Positions 16,156 through 24,980 of a stretch of 64,000 nt of DNA are shown here, one piece after another. The DNA lies in assembly GCF_000744935.1 (NCBI RefSeq), contig NZ_JQMW01000004.1:384795-448794 (forward strand), read 5' to 3'. Made by a program: the position numbers and the translations under genes. This DNA is from Clostridium sp. KNHs214. Its GTDB lineage: Bacteria > Bacillota > Clostridia > Clostridiales > Clostridiaceae. The notes beneath the pieces are model-generated. The model saw only the letters and a list, made by a program, of their open reading frames with translations. It did no database searches and was not told the DNA's origin. Positions within the stretch are counted from its first letter, which is position 1, and each line of letters begins with the position of its first letter.

Positions 16156-17667
16156 ATGAGTCTATATATTTTAAAAGATATTTCAGATACTCTTTGGAAA
16201 TTTTATATTGATGAAGATAAATTTCTTATTTGCGATAATTATTACGAAAAAGTACAAATAGATGAAAATGTTTCGGAATTTCATGTAAATGTAAACTATA
16301 TCGGAACTATACAGCTCATATACATAACCTATGATGGCCACGTGAAGTATTGCGAATTTAATAAAAAATGGACTACACAAACTCTATACACCCTTTGCAA
16401 TAAAGGTGATAAAATACAAGAATTAAAAATATACTCATTAAATAATGAACTTCATATATTCTTTATTTTTCTTAAGGGAAGTGAAAAATATAGTGCTGAT
16501 TTATTACATTACAAGTGGTCTGGAAATAAATTCAATACCAATATCGTAGCTTCTTTAAACTTTGATTATTCATTGTTTAAACATTATGATATAGAAATAC
16601 TTAATGATGAACTTTATATATTTTTTCTACAAAGTGAAAAAAATCAAACTTCCTTAAGTATGCGCAAATATGAAAAGAATCTATGGGGTAATGCTCAAAA
16701 ACTATATAGACTTTATGGAAGTGATATTCAATTTTCTACTATTAAAAAAGATAATACATTTCATATTTTAAATTTAACAAAAGAAAATAATATTTATATA
16801 TTAGAACATGTATCTATAGATGAAAAAGGAAATATGAAAGCCTTTAAGGTTCATGAAAGCAATACTACTATATGCGCTCCTATATTGCTTATTGAAAATA
16901 ACTCTTTATATACTATGTGGATAGAAGATAATTCTTTAATGTATTCCTCCTTCCATGATAATTGGCATAAGAACAATAATCTTTTTATTGAAAATATAAA
17001 TGAAATAGAGAAATGTAGATATATATCTGAAGAAAATTCTCATAATAATTTATATGCTAAAGAAATATTTATTTTAAACTCTTCCTTCATAAAATTTTTT
17101 TTAGCTGAAGAAACTTTAGTCTATGATCATATAGAAGAAAGAAATTTTGATTTACTACAAAATTGTGATGCAGAAAAAACTATACAAAAACTACTTAAAG
17201 AAATTTCCTACGCTAAAATGCTAAACGAAAAATTAGGTAAGAGAATTTCTTTATTAAAAAATAAGTTATATGAAAAAGATGTATCTATAAATAACTTCAA
17301 TAACTATTTAAATCAAACTATTTCACAAAAAAAAGCCGTAGAAAAAGATTACAATTCATTGCTCCAATCTCAGAATAATTTTATAAATGAGCTAAAAAAT
17401 ATAAAAACTAAATTAAATTTAGAAAAAGACAAAACAGACTCCCTTAAAAACACAATATTAGAGCTTTCTCAAGAAAATAATAAATTAAAAGGAAACTCAA
17501 TTAAAACAAAAGAATTTGAAAATAAAAATTGCCAATGCAATTGCACGTATCTAAAAGATTTAGAATTTAAGATTAAAGAAAAAGAAAATGAAAATGATAC
17601 ATTAAAAGAAGAACTTGAACGTTTTAAGAATATGAGTTTTTTTGATAAAATTTTTAAAATTAAATAG
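16156..17667 (+). CDS. Uncharacterised 503-aa protein: beta-propeller-like region plus coiled coil
   Basis: ATG 16156 after a GAGGGGGGAAGG ribosome site. Residues 1-320 are beta-rich with recurring units containing aromatic-strand motifs (NVNYIGTIQLIYITYDG, YSLNNELHIFFIFL, IEILNDELYIFFLQ, IENNSLYTMWIEDNSL) at about 55-residue spacing, suggesting a propeller-like fold. Residues ~335-495 are a continuous Lys/Glu/Asn-rich coiled coil with a CNCTYLKDLEF motif (CQCNC) near 460. No signal peptide. The gene is divergent from the 262-aa Cys-rich gene. Extreme AT content and Asn/Lys richness. Family not recognised; a structural spore or surface protein would fit. Confidence 0.65.
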   Translation: MSLYILKDISDTLWKFYIDEDKFLICDNYYEKVQIDENVSEFHVNVNYIGTIQLIYITYDGHVKYCEFNKKWTTQTLYTLCNKGDKIQELKIYSLNNELHIFFIFLKGSEKYSADLLHYKWSGNKFNTNIVASLNFDYSLFKHYDIEILNDELYIFFLQSEKNQTSLSMRKYEKNLWGNAQKLYRLYGSDIQFSTIKKDNTFHILNLTKENNIYILEHVSIDEKGNMKAFKVHESNTTICAPILLIENNSLYTMWIEDNSLMYSSFHDNWHKNNNLFIENINEIEKCRYISEENSHNNLYAKEIFILNSSFIKFFLAEETLVYDHIEERNFDLLQNCDAEKTIQKLLKEISYAKMLNEKLGKRISLLKNKLYEKDVSINNFNNYLNQTISQKKAVEKDYNSLLQSQNNFINELKNIKTKLNLEKDKTDSLKNTILELSQENNKLKGNSIKTKEFENKNCQCNCTYLKDLEFKIKEKENENDTLKEELERFKNMSFFDKIFKIK

Positions 17668-17702
17668 ATAATGCCGCTCTAAAAGGTGCGGCATTATTTT
17701 TA
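17668..17702 (+). terminator. Rho-independent terminator
   Basis: ATAATGCCGC (17668-17677) pairs perfectly with GCGGCATTAT (17688-17697), followed by TTTTTAT. It ends the 503-aa gene directly after its stop codon. Confidence 0.9.
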
Positions 17703-17748
17703 TATGAAAGTTAATAGAATTATTCATTTGCATATAATCATACTATAT

Positions 17749-18187
17749 TTATTTTTTTGCTTTTCCCTTTTGTATTGGGTTCATTGTCTTGCCTGAAAGT
17801 TTTGTACTCTTTTTACTTGAGCCACCTGCTGCTCCATCTACAACAAGTTGTTCTAACCCTACAGAAATTATCTTGCATGTTGAAATAGCTACATAATATC
17901 CATTGAGTTCCAAAACAACTATTCCATCGGAAACTGCATATACATATCCATCATAATAATAATTATCAGTATAAATATCTACATACAATCCTCTATAGCT
18001 CTCTAACTGTTTTCTAACAGGTGCTTCACAACAACCACAGTAGCCTTTATCTGACTTACATTTATTATCTAAGAATTCTATATCTTCTATAGTTTGCCCT
18101 TCTGGTGGTAAACCTATAGATTCAATTTTACAAACTGAAATCTTTTCAACATATCCACTGCCTAGCTCCGGTGTAACAGTTAATATA
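17749..18187 (-). pseudogene. 5'-truncated gene for a tandem LSm-like/coat-like protein, cut by an IS
   Basis: An open frame runs from the IS border (18187) to a stop at 17749, about 145 codons with no ATG, so the gene has lost its 5' end to the IS at 18188-19581. The product has two similar units ending GYVEKISVCKIESIGLP and GYYVAISTCKIISVGLE; the second is VDIYTDNYYYDGYVYAVSDG plus IVVLELNG. This resembles small DUF2642-like SH3/LSm-barrel coat proteins. A CGCCE cluster lies between units and the tail is basic (KKSTKLSGKTMNPIQKGKAKK minus its last residue is Lys-rich). A TTG at 17988 is only an internal codon. The 5' part across the IS (after 19581) could not be matched with confidence. Confidence 0.6.
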
Positions 18188-19581
18188 TTGCTTTAAATGA
18201 GCAAAAACGCTTACATTATTTTACATTACTTAAGCACACTTATTGTGTGATAATTTAAGAGCATCAAAAATAGTATTTAAACTAACTCCTTTTTTATATT
18301 GAGAATACACCCAAGCAATTACTTCTTGTTGGGATTGTTTACGAGCTATTTTTAAACCTTCTCCAAATTTAGAACAATCTGTGCTTATGCCACAAGTACA
18401 ATAAAGATAAGTCAATTGAGTTAAAATCCAAAATCTCTTTATGGCTTTTTCACCACGAACTTGATAATTATCAAAACCTAATTCCATCTTATTTTGACGG
18501 AAAAATACTTCAATTGTCCAACGTTCACGGTATTGAAAAAGTATTTCTTCTGTTGTGAGATTTATATCTGTTGATATAAAAGATTTTAATGCTTTTTCAT
18601 TATAGAGAGCTTCTTTAGGATAACTAATAAGAATTACAACATTTTTAAAACCATTGATTTTGCCCTCATATCTATAAACATAGTAAGAGTGCTTATTCAC
18701 TGTTACGAGGTGAAAGTCTTCCTTGTTTATAGTTTTGGCAAAACCATTAATTTTATGATTCATGCGCGAGCATTTTGGGTATATAATTCTATTAGTTTTT
18801 AACGCTCCTATATATTCAAAGCCTTTTGCCTTTGCTGTTTTTATAATTATTTCAGCACTATACCAACTATCCCCTAAGACGAAACCTTGGATAGGTGGTT
18901 CGGGTAATGAAGATATTATATTTACAGCAATATTAATCTTAGTAAATTTTTTATTGTCTTTATCGACTTTAGTCTTATCATAAAGCGTTAGCTGATAAGG
19001 AATTGTAACATCGCCACATTGTAGTAAAGCACCTACAACTTGGTGTCCATAGACTTTTTTATTTTCTAAATGTGATTGATGGAATTGACACTTTTCTATA
19101 GGATTTTTAGCCCGTGACGAAGGCTTTGTCTTCTTACAGATAGTATCATCAATAATCACATAAATAGGCTTTCCTGTATCACGAGATAACTGCCAAATTT
19201 TATTAACTGCGAACTTTTGTAATGCTCTCAAAATATAATCTTCATTCCATGGGCTTTTGGATAAAAATTGACCTATGGATGTTCTATAAGTACTCTGATA
19301 GCAACTTTCAGCTATATGAATAACTTTGCCATCATACCCACGACCTACGGCTGCAAAGATAAATTCACAAATATGTTTTAATTGAGGCAGTGTTAAATAT
19401 AATGATAATCCAAGTTTAATTATGAAATTGTTAATCTCTTTATTATATGGTATATTATTTTCTGTAGACATTTATATTCATCCTTTGTTTATGTTTTCTG
19501 ACAGAAATATAATACACTAGGATATTATGAATGTCTATTTTTATTCCATAATTTGTTATGAAATTTGCTCATTTAAAGCAA
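18188..19581. mobile_element. Insertion sequence, IS4/IS701-like, 1394 bp
   Basis: Perfect 18-bp terminal inverted repeats TTGCTTTAAATGAGCAAA (18188-18205) and its complement (19564-19581) bracket one transposase gene. No convincing target duplication: flanks are AT-rich (TTAATATA left, AATACTAA right). It interrupts the coat-like gene at 17749-18187. Confidence 0.88.
18230..19471 (-). CDS. Transposase, IS4/IS701 superfamily (DDE)
   Basis: 413 aa, intact. Catalytic residues are visible: first Asp in VIIDDTICKKT (about 105-115), second Asp in VLGDSWYSAE (about 198-207), and Glu in the YREK motif YRERWTIEVFFRQNK (Y-2-R-3-E-6-K), the mark of the IS4-related group. It lies between the 18-bp inverted repeats of its element. 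Length and intact motifs suggest it may still be active. Exact family (IS4 or IS701) was not resolved. Confidence 0.88.
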   Translation of the reverse strand: MSTENNIPYNKEINNFIIKLGLSLYLTLPQLKHICEFIFAAVGRGYDGKVIHIAESCYQSTYRTSIGQFLSKSPWNEDYILRALQKFAVNKIWQLSRDTGKPIYVIIDDTICKKTKPSSRAKNPIEKCQFHQSHLENKKVYGHQVVGALLQCGDVTIPYQLTLYDKTKVDKDNKKFTKINIAVNIISSLPEPPIQGFVLGDSWYSAEIIIKTAKAKGFEYIGALKTNRIIYPKCSRMNHKINGFAKTINKEDFHLVTVNKHSYYVYRYEGKINGFKNVVILISYPKEALYNEKALKSFISTDINLTTEEILFQYRERWTIEVFFRQNKMELGFDNYQVRGEKAIKRFWILTQLTYLYCTCGISTDCSKFGEGLKIARKQSQQEVIAWVYSQYKKGVSLNTIFDALKLSHNKCA

Positions 19582-19696
19582 AATACTAAAGTTACCTACA
19601 CTTCTTTGTGTGGAATAACTTCTATTAAACCTAATGAAGTGCCTGTTCCTTAATAGTAATAAAACTTAATTCTTCTATAAAACTTTAAATAACTAA

Positions 19697-19758
19697 AAAC
19701 TAAAGCTTCTATTTGAAAATTATTCAATATAATTCTCAATAGAAGCTTTAGTTTTTTA
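19697..19758. terminator. Bidirectional terminator hairpin
   Basis: ACTAAAGCTTCTATT (19699-19713) pairs with AATAGAAGCTTTAGT (19738-19752) with T6 after it on the plus strand and A5 before it. It lies just beyond the IS, in the remaining upstream region of the interrupted gene. Confidence 0.65.
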
Positions 19759-19779
19759 TTTTTTAATAATTTACATCAT

Positions 19780-20090
19780 GATTATCCCACAAAAAGCATT
19801 ATATTACCTGAATTATGAAATTTCTCTGGAATGACTTGCATAAGAAGCAAAGGAACTGTTTAAATTTAATTTTAGAAATTCTTCTTTTAGACAGATAAAA
19901 TTATCGTAAGCCTGGCAAGGACGCCAGGCTAGCGAACCTGAGGCAGGACGCTGAATGTGAGCGTTAGATAATTTTATATGGCTAAAAGATTAGAATTTCT
20001 TAAATTAAATTTATTGTTCCTAGCTCTTATGCAAGTCATGGAGGAGAAATTTCATAATTCCACTACATTGTACCTTATTGTGGGATAATC
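19780..20090. mobile_element. 311-bp MITE, GATTATCCCACAA family, copy 2
   Basis: Tips GATTATCCCACAA and TTGTGGGATAATC are perfect inverses, flanked by a 7-bp direct repeat ACATCAT (19773-19779 and 20091-20097). Near-identical to 6621-6931 over the full length, including the central hairpin cluster (about 19909-19971). It sits downstream of iorB. Nearly perfect tips and sequence identity to copy 1 suggest recent movement. Confidence 0.9.
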
Positions 20091-20198
20091 ACATCATTAA
20101 TTAATTCTTAGTTTCACCTTGATATTATATAATAAGAATACCTCAGCGTTGCTAAAGTCTAAAAAACTTATCCATACTCCTGACAACCCTAGTAACTA

Positions 20199-20780
20199 CT
20201 ATTTAGCCTGGCTTAATCCTATACTCAACGCCTTTTTATTTATATCTACTATTTTAGCTGGAAGACTTTCTTCTAAAACTTTTTCCCAATCCAAATTATC
20301 TAGACCCATTACTTTTATTAAAGCTCCTAATAAAATTATATTTTGAGCCTTAATTGTTCCCAATTCTTCTGCCATTTTAGCTGCATTCATTATAACTTTA
20401 TTTTCTACTGTTTCACTTAATCTTTCTATAACTTTTTCTGGATACTGTTCTTGTCCAATTAATACTGGTACGGGATATATTTCATAATCATTCACTACTA
20501 CATATCCGCCCTTTTTAAGATATGGAAGCCATCTTGCTGCTTCACTTTTTTCAAAAGCTACTATGGCATCTGCAGTGCCCTTCTCAATAAGTGGTGAATA
20601 AACCTTTTCTCCAAATCTTACTTGAGTTGTAACGCTGCCTCCTCTTTGAGCCATCCCATGCACTTCTGACATTTTAACGTCATAACCATTTTTCATAAGT
20701 CCTCCTGCTAGCGTTTTTGAAGCCAAAATAGTTCCTTGTCCTCCAACACCAACAAATAAAACACTTTTAATATCTTTCAT
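20199..20780 (-). CDS. iorB: Indolepyruvate:ferredoxin oxidoreductase, beta subunit
   Basis: ATG 20780 is preferred (ribosome site AGGTGGGTG); a GTG at 20789 lies inside iorA. 193 aa of the pyruvate/2-ketoisovalerate oxidoreductase gamma family: FVGVGGQGTILASKTLAGGL near the start, EVHGMAQRGGSVTTQVRFG (about 40-58) and VIMNAAKMAEELG. The subunit pairs with IorA to oxidise arylpyruvates to aryl-acetyl-CoA with ferredoxin, in the oxidative branch of Stickland fermentation of aromatic amino acids. Start lies one base after the iorA stop, so translation is probably coupled. Confidence 0.92.
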   Translation of the reverse strand: MKDIKSVLFVGVGGQGTILASKTLAGGLMKNGYDVKMSEVHGMAQRGGSVTTQVRFGEKVYSPLIEKGTADAIVAFEKSEAARWLPYLKKGGYVVVNDYEIYPVPVLIGQEQYPEKVIERLSETVENKVIMNAAKMAEELGTIKAQNIILLGALIKVMGLDNLDWEKVLEESLPAKIVDINKKALSIGLSQAK

Positions 20781-20781
20781 T

Positions 20782-22545
20782 TTATTCACCCACCTTTGTT
20801 ATAGCATCAAATTTACATACTTGCTTACATATTTCACAGCCATTACACATGTTTTGATCTATACTTACTATACCATCTTTAAACTGAAGAGCTGGGCAAC
20901 CTGTCTTTAAGCATGCTTTACACTTTTTACATTTTTCTGAATCTATAACACATTTCATGCCTACTCTTGCTTTTAATACATCCTTCTTAAGAGCACATGG
21001 TTGTTTTGTTATTATAACAAATGGCTCATTGCTGTCATGAGCTTCTTTAACAGCTTCTTCTGTAGATTTTAAATCATAAGGATCTACCACTCTTATATTT
21101 TCTTCTCTAATTCCAACAGATAAAGCTACCTTTTCTATGTCTACCATTGGAGCTGGTTTATTTTGAAGAGTTTTTCCTGTTCCAGGGTTTTCTTGATGGC
21201 CTGTCATAGCAGTTATTCTGTTGTCTAATATACAAGTAACTATAGGTATATTGTTATAAACTGAATTTATAAGTCCTGTAATCCCTGAATGGAAGAATGT
21301 AGAGTCTCCTATAAATGCAAATACCTTTTTATCTTCTCTCTTTGCCATTTGATTAGCTTTTTCCATTCCAAGTCCGCCAGAAATAGATGCACCCATACAT
21401 ATAACTGTATCAGTTACACCTAAAGGTGGTACTAATCCTAATGTATAACATCCTATATCACCAGTAGCTATTACATCTTTATATTTAGAAACTGCATAGA
21501 ATATTCCTCTATGAGGACATCCTGGACAAAGTACTGGTGGTCTAGATGGAGCTTTAATATCTGTTTCATAAACTCCTTTGTTTTCTTCTTTCAATATAGC
21601 TTTTCTTATTATATCTGGATTCAATTCTTCACAAATTGGAATAATCTCTTTTCCTGTACAAGATATTCCCATAGCTTTAACTGCTGTTTCAATATATGGA
21701 TCATTCTCTTCTATAATATAAAGCTTCTCTACCTTTGATGCAAAATCCTTGATCATTTCATCTGGAAGTGGATAACTATAACCTATTTTTAAATAAGAAG
21801 CCTTGTCCTCAAAAACTTCTTTTGCATATTGATAAGATATACCACTAGTTATAATACCAATTTTGGTATCTCCCATTTCTATTCTATTTAAGAAAGTTTT
21901 ATTCGAATACTGTCTTAATTTTTCTAGTCTTTCTTCAACTTCATAGTGTTTTGCTTTAGAGTGAGCTGGTATCATTACATATTTTTTAACATTTTTTTCG
22001 TAAGGTTTTACTCCTACCTCCACTCTCTCACCCAGTTCTACTATGGATTTTGAATGTGAAACTCTAGTAGTACTTCTAAATAAAACCAATGTATCATATT
22101 CTTCACTTATCTTATAAGCTTCTTTCATATAATCTAAGCATTCTTGAGAATCTGATGGCTCTATTAATGCTACCTTAGCATGTGGAGCATAATATCTATT
22201 ATCCTGCTCATTTTGAGATGAATGCATTCCTGGATCATCTGCTGTTACAACTACTAATCCACCGTTTACTCCCTCATATGCCATGGTGAAAAGAGGGTCT
22301 GCAGCTACATTTAATCCTACGTGCTTCATAGTGCTTAAACTTCTTGCGCCACCTATAGCAGCTCCTGAAGATACCTCTAACGCCACCTTTTCATTTGGTG
22401 CCCACTCAGCATATACTCCTTCATATTTAGAAAGATTCTCTAGTATTTCAGTACTTGGTGTTCCTGGATAAGCTGAAGCTATAGTAACTCCTGCTTCATA
22501 GGCTCCCCTTGCAATAGCCTCGTTACCTGACATTATAACTTTCAT
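20782..22545 (-). CDS. iorA: Indolepyruvate:ferredoxin oxidoreductase, alpha subunit
   Basis: 587 aa. The N-terminal pyrimidine-binding domain has MSGNEAIARGAYEAGVTIAS and YPGTPSTEI; the C-terminal TPP domain has LCPGCPHRGIFYAV (about 336-349) and GDIGCYTLG...GDSTFFHSGI (GDS-N type TPP site). Two 4Fe-4S motifs end the protein: CKKCKACLKTGCP and CNGCEICKQVCKF. Reaction: arylpyruvate + CoA + oxidised ferredoxin to aryl-acetyl-CoA + CO2. First of the pair iorA-iorB and 19 bp after the phosphate butyryltransferase-like gene. ATG 22545 with GGGGGTAAATAT upstream. Confidence 0.95.
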   Translation of the reverse strand: MKVIMSGNEAIARGAYEAGVTIASAYPGTPSTEILENLSKYEGVYAEWAPNEKVALEVSSGAAIGGARSLSTMKHVGLNVAADPLFTMAYEGVNGGLVVVTADDPGMHSSQNEQDNRYYAPHAKVALIEPSDSQECLDYMKEAYKISEEYDTLVLFRSTTRVSHSKSIVELGERVEVGVKPYEKNVKKYVMIPAHSKAKHYEVEERLEKLRQYSNKTFLNRIEMGDTKIGIITSGISYQYAKEVFEDKASYLKIGYSYPLPDEMIKDFASKVEKLYIIEENDPYIETAVKAMGISCTGKEIIPICEELNPDIIRKAILKEENKGVYETDIKAPSRPPVLCPGCPHRGIFYAVSKYKDVIATGDIGCYTLGLVPPLGVTDTVICMGASISGGLGMEKANQMAKREDKKVFAFIGDSTFFHSGITGLINSVYNNIPIVTCILDNRITAMTGHQENPGTGKTLQNKPAPMVDIEKVALSVGIREENIRVVDPYDLKSTEEAVKEAHDSNEPFVIITKQPCALKKDVLKARVGMKCVIDSEKCKKCKACLKTGCPALQFKDGIVSIDQNMCNGCEICKQVCKFDAITKVGE

Positions 22546-22564
22546 AATATTTACCCCCTTAGAA

Positions 22565-23464
22565 TTATTTTACAGCCAAAGCTCCTAGTGCTATAGAGTA
22601 TAATTTAGATTTTGCACTATCCGCTCTGGATACAAGTACTACAGGACATTTAGCTCCCACTATTATTCCTGCATTTTCTGCCCCACCAAAGTATGTCAAT
22701 GACTTTCCTAGTAAATTACCTGCCTCTATATTTGGAACTAATAATATATCTGCCTCTCCTGCCACAGGACTATGAATGCCTTTATGTTCTGCAGCCTCTT
22801 TAGATATAGCATTATCAAGGGCTAGAGGTCCATCTATAATGCAGCTCTTAATTTGTCCCCTCTTACTCATTTGACTTAATGCTGCTGCATCTAATGTGGC
22901 TTGCATTGATGGATTTACCACTTCCACTGCACATAATGGAGCTACCTTTGGATTATCTATTCCAAGAGCATGAGCCACCTTTACTGCATTATTTATAATT
23001 TCTATCTTATCCTTTAATTCTGGATATGGTACCATTCCACCATCTGTTAAGAATATAAGTTTTGGATAGTTTTTCACTCCATAAATCATTACATGAGATA
23101 ATAAGCTATTCCCTCTAAGATTAGCTTCCTTATTTAGAACTGCCTTTAAAAGTGGCGCTGTTCCAAGCATACCCTTCATTATAAAATCTGCTTGTCCCTT
23201 TGATACAAATTCCACAGCCCTTGCTGCAGCTTTTATGATATCCTTTTCATTTACTATTTCTATATTATCCAAATTATAATTTTCATCTTTACAAATCTCT
23301 TTTATTTTTGGCTCATCCCCAACTAATATGGCATCAACTATACCTAATTTCACCGCCTCAGTCACTGCCTCCAATACCGGCTTATCTTGAGCCACTGCCA
23401 CCGATAGCGTTCTTTTTTTACCATCTTTTGCTCTTTGAATTAGTTCTTCTAATCTAGTAATCAT
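22565..23464 (-). CDS. ptb: Phosphate butyryltransferase-like acyltransferase
   Basis: 299 aa of the phosphate acetyl/butyryltransferase family: KRTLSVAVAQDKPVLEAV, ADFIMKGMLGTAPLLKAVL, LSHVMIYGVKNYPKLIFLTD, IIDGPLALDNAIS, EADILLVPNIEAGNLLGKSL. It exchanges the CoA of an acyl-CoA for phosphate. It leads an operon with iorA and iorB, so its natural substrate here may be aryl- or branched acyl-CoA made by Ior; the acyl-phosphate could then give ATP through a kinase. No butyrate kinase gene (buk) follows, unlike the classic ptb-buk operon. ATG 23464, ribosome site AGGGGGGAAT. Confidence 0.9.
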   Translation of the reverse strand: MITRLEELIQRAKDGKKRTLSVAVAQDKPVLEAVTEAVKLGIVDAILVGDEPKIKEICKDENYNLDNIEIVNEKDIIKAAARAVEFVSKGQADFIMKGMLGTAPLLKAVLNKEANLRGNSLLSHVMIYGVKNYPKLIFLTDGGMVPYPELKDKIEIINNAVKVAHALGIDNPKVAPLCAVEVVNPSMQATLDAAALSQMSKRGQIKSCIIDGPLALDNAISKEAAEHKGIHSPVAGEADILLVPNIEAGNLLGKSLTYFGGAENAGIIVGAKCPVVLVSRADSAKSKLYSIALGALAVK

Positions 23465-23669
23465 ACTTATTCCCCCCTATCCAATTTTTAAGCATCTAGC
23501 ATACTTTATATAATTACTAATTTTTAAATTAATAATAGAGCAAATCTTTAGCTCCAGTTAAAGTTTTTACTTTATCTTAATCTTTTAGAATCATTATTTT
23601 GATTATAGAATATTTTCCGAATTTTTAAAAATCGTCTTTAGTTCTAGTATAATATTTCAAATATTTTTG

Positions 23670-24755
23670 TCAATGCAATCTGCTAAAGTGCCCTTTTTTT
23701 ATTAAAGATACTATCAATATTATACTAGGAAATAATACTTGCATTGCTATCTGATACACCGCCCATAAATTTAAAAACTCATTGGCTTCCATAACACTTC
23801 TAAACATTAGATAGCTAAAATTTATCACTAGAAATATTGTTGGTACTAAAATGTATTTATAATTTTCCAAGTTAAACACACTTTGTATTCCTTTTGAGAC
23901 CCCCAAAACACAAAGAGAAAATTCTATAAATTGAGTTATTGTAAAAGCTACAGATGCTATTATTTCTAATCTTTGAAAATCCCCCTTAAATACTATTCTT
24001 CTTATAGCTGCATAACTTGGATAATACTTAGTTGAATATATTTCTCCACCCAAGAGCATTATTTGTACAATAATACCAATTATAACTATAGCTCCTGCTG
24101 CAATTAAAGGCTTAACAAATATGCAAGTATTTTTATTGCACTTCACACAATCACAGAAATTTAAAAATACCATTAATTCACTAAAAGGCAGTGCCACTAT
24201 TTTTAAAGATTCCGTACTTATTTTACATAAGCTACTTTCAAAAACTGGCTGTAAATTTGCAGCATTCATTTGAGGGATTAATAGTATCCATATAACAAAA
24301 ATAAATATTAATATACCTCTTATAAAAAATTCAACCCAATTAGCTAAAACCTCAATACCTGCATTTAGTATCCATATACTCAAGGTTCCAATAATTAACA
24401 TAGGAATAAACTTTGGAGTATAAAAAAGAGCAGTTAATTTAGTAAAATCTGCAAAATCATTTAAAATATAAGCTCCTAAAAGAAAAACATGAAAAATAAC
24501 TAGTATACTTAAAATTTTACCAAAAACTTTACCAAAAGATATTTCTAATATATTGAAAATATTTTTTTCAGGATATAAGTTCATTAATTTTCCATATATT
24601 ATTACAATGGGTATACTTAAAACTAATGCTAAAATTGTAGCTATCCAAGCATCTTGTTTCAAATCACCTCCTATGCCAAATATTAAAAATGGACCCAAAA
24701 TATAAGTAAATGCAAGCAATTGTAACTGTTTATTGGAAATAACTCCTTTTCTCAT
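23670..24755 (-). CDS. Spore germination receptor B subunit (GerB/GerKB family permease)
   Basis: 361 aa, ten hydrophobic segments, of the amino acid permease-like GerB family (MRKGVISNKQLQLLAFTYIL at the start, IGGDLKQDAWIA, GGEIYSTKYYPSYAAIRRI). B subunits in the spore inner membrane bind the germinant. Last gene of the A-C-small-B operon; it follows the small membrane protein by 5 bp. Intact. Ligand unknown. Confidence 0.9.
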   Translation of the reverse strand: MRKGVISNKQLQLLAFTYILGPFLIFGIGGDLKQDAWIATILALVLSIPIVIIYGKLMNLYPEKNIFNILEISFGKVFGKILSILVIFHVFLLGAYILNDFADFTKLTALFYTPKFIPMLIIGTLSIWILNAGIEVLANWVEFFIRGILIFIFVIWILLIPQMNAANLQPVFESSLCKISTESLKIVALPFSELMVFLNFCDCVKCNKNTCIFVKPLIAAGAIVIIGIIVQIMLLGGEIYSTKYYPSYAAIRRIVFKGDFQRLEIIASVAFTITQFIEFSLCVLGVSKGIQSVFNLENYKYILVPTIFLVINFSYLMFRSVMEANEFLNLWAVYQIAMQVLFPSIILIVSLIKKGHFSRLH

Positions 24756-24760
24756 AGGAT

Positions 24761-24979
24761 CTATCCTCCCAAAATATTCTTTAATAGTTCAAAAAACTTT
24801 CCAATATATATCATAGGACTTGGTATATAAATCTTAAGAGCTACTAAAGAACTAATTATAACACTTATAGACATCATAAAAACATATACTGCAATTTCTC
24901 GTTTTAAATCTTTATGCCATAATTTTGCTAAATGATAAATAGAAATTGATACATAAAAACATATTACTAATGCAATCAT
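24761..24979 (-). CDS. Small two-helix membrane protein in ger operon (candidate D subunit)
   Basis: 72 aa, ATG 24979, two hydrophobic segments (about 2-15 and 29-50) separated by a basic loop HKDLKREIAV. It fits exactly between gerC-like and gerB-like genes (1 bp and 5 bp gaps), so it belongs to the receptor operon. Small ~80-aa two-helix 'D' subunits are known in some gerA-type operons of Bacillus; assignment here rests on size, topology and position, not on sequence identity. Confidence 0.75.
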   Translation of the reverse strand: MIALVICFYVSISIYHLAKLWHKDLKREIAVYVFMMSISVIISSLVALKIYIPSPMIYIGKFFELLKNILGG

Positions 24980-24980
24980 A

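Noticed and set aside
18180..19590. Target duplication of the IS4/IS701-like element
   Set aside because: Flanks are both AT-rich but no exact direct repeat of usual length was found at the ends of the inverted repeats.
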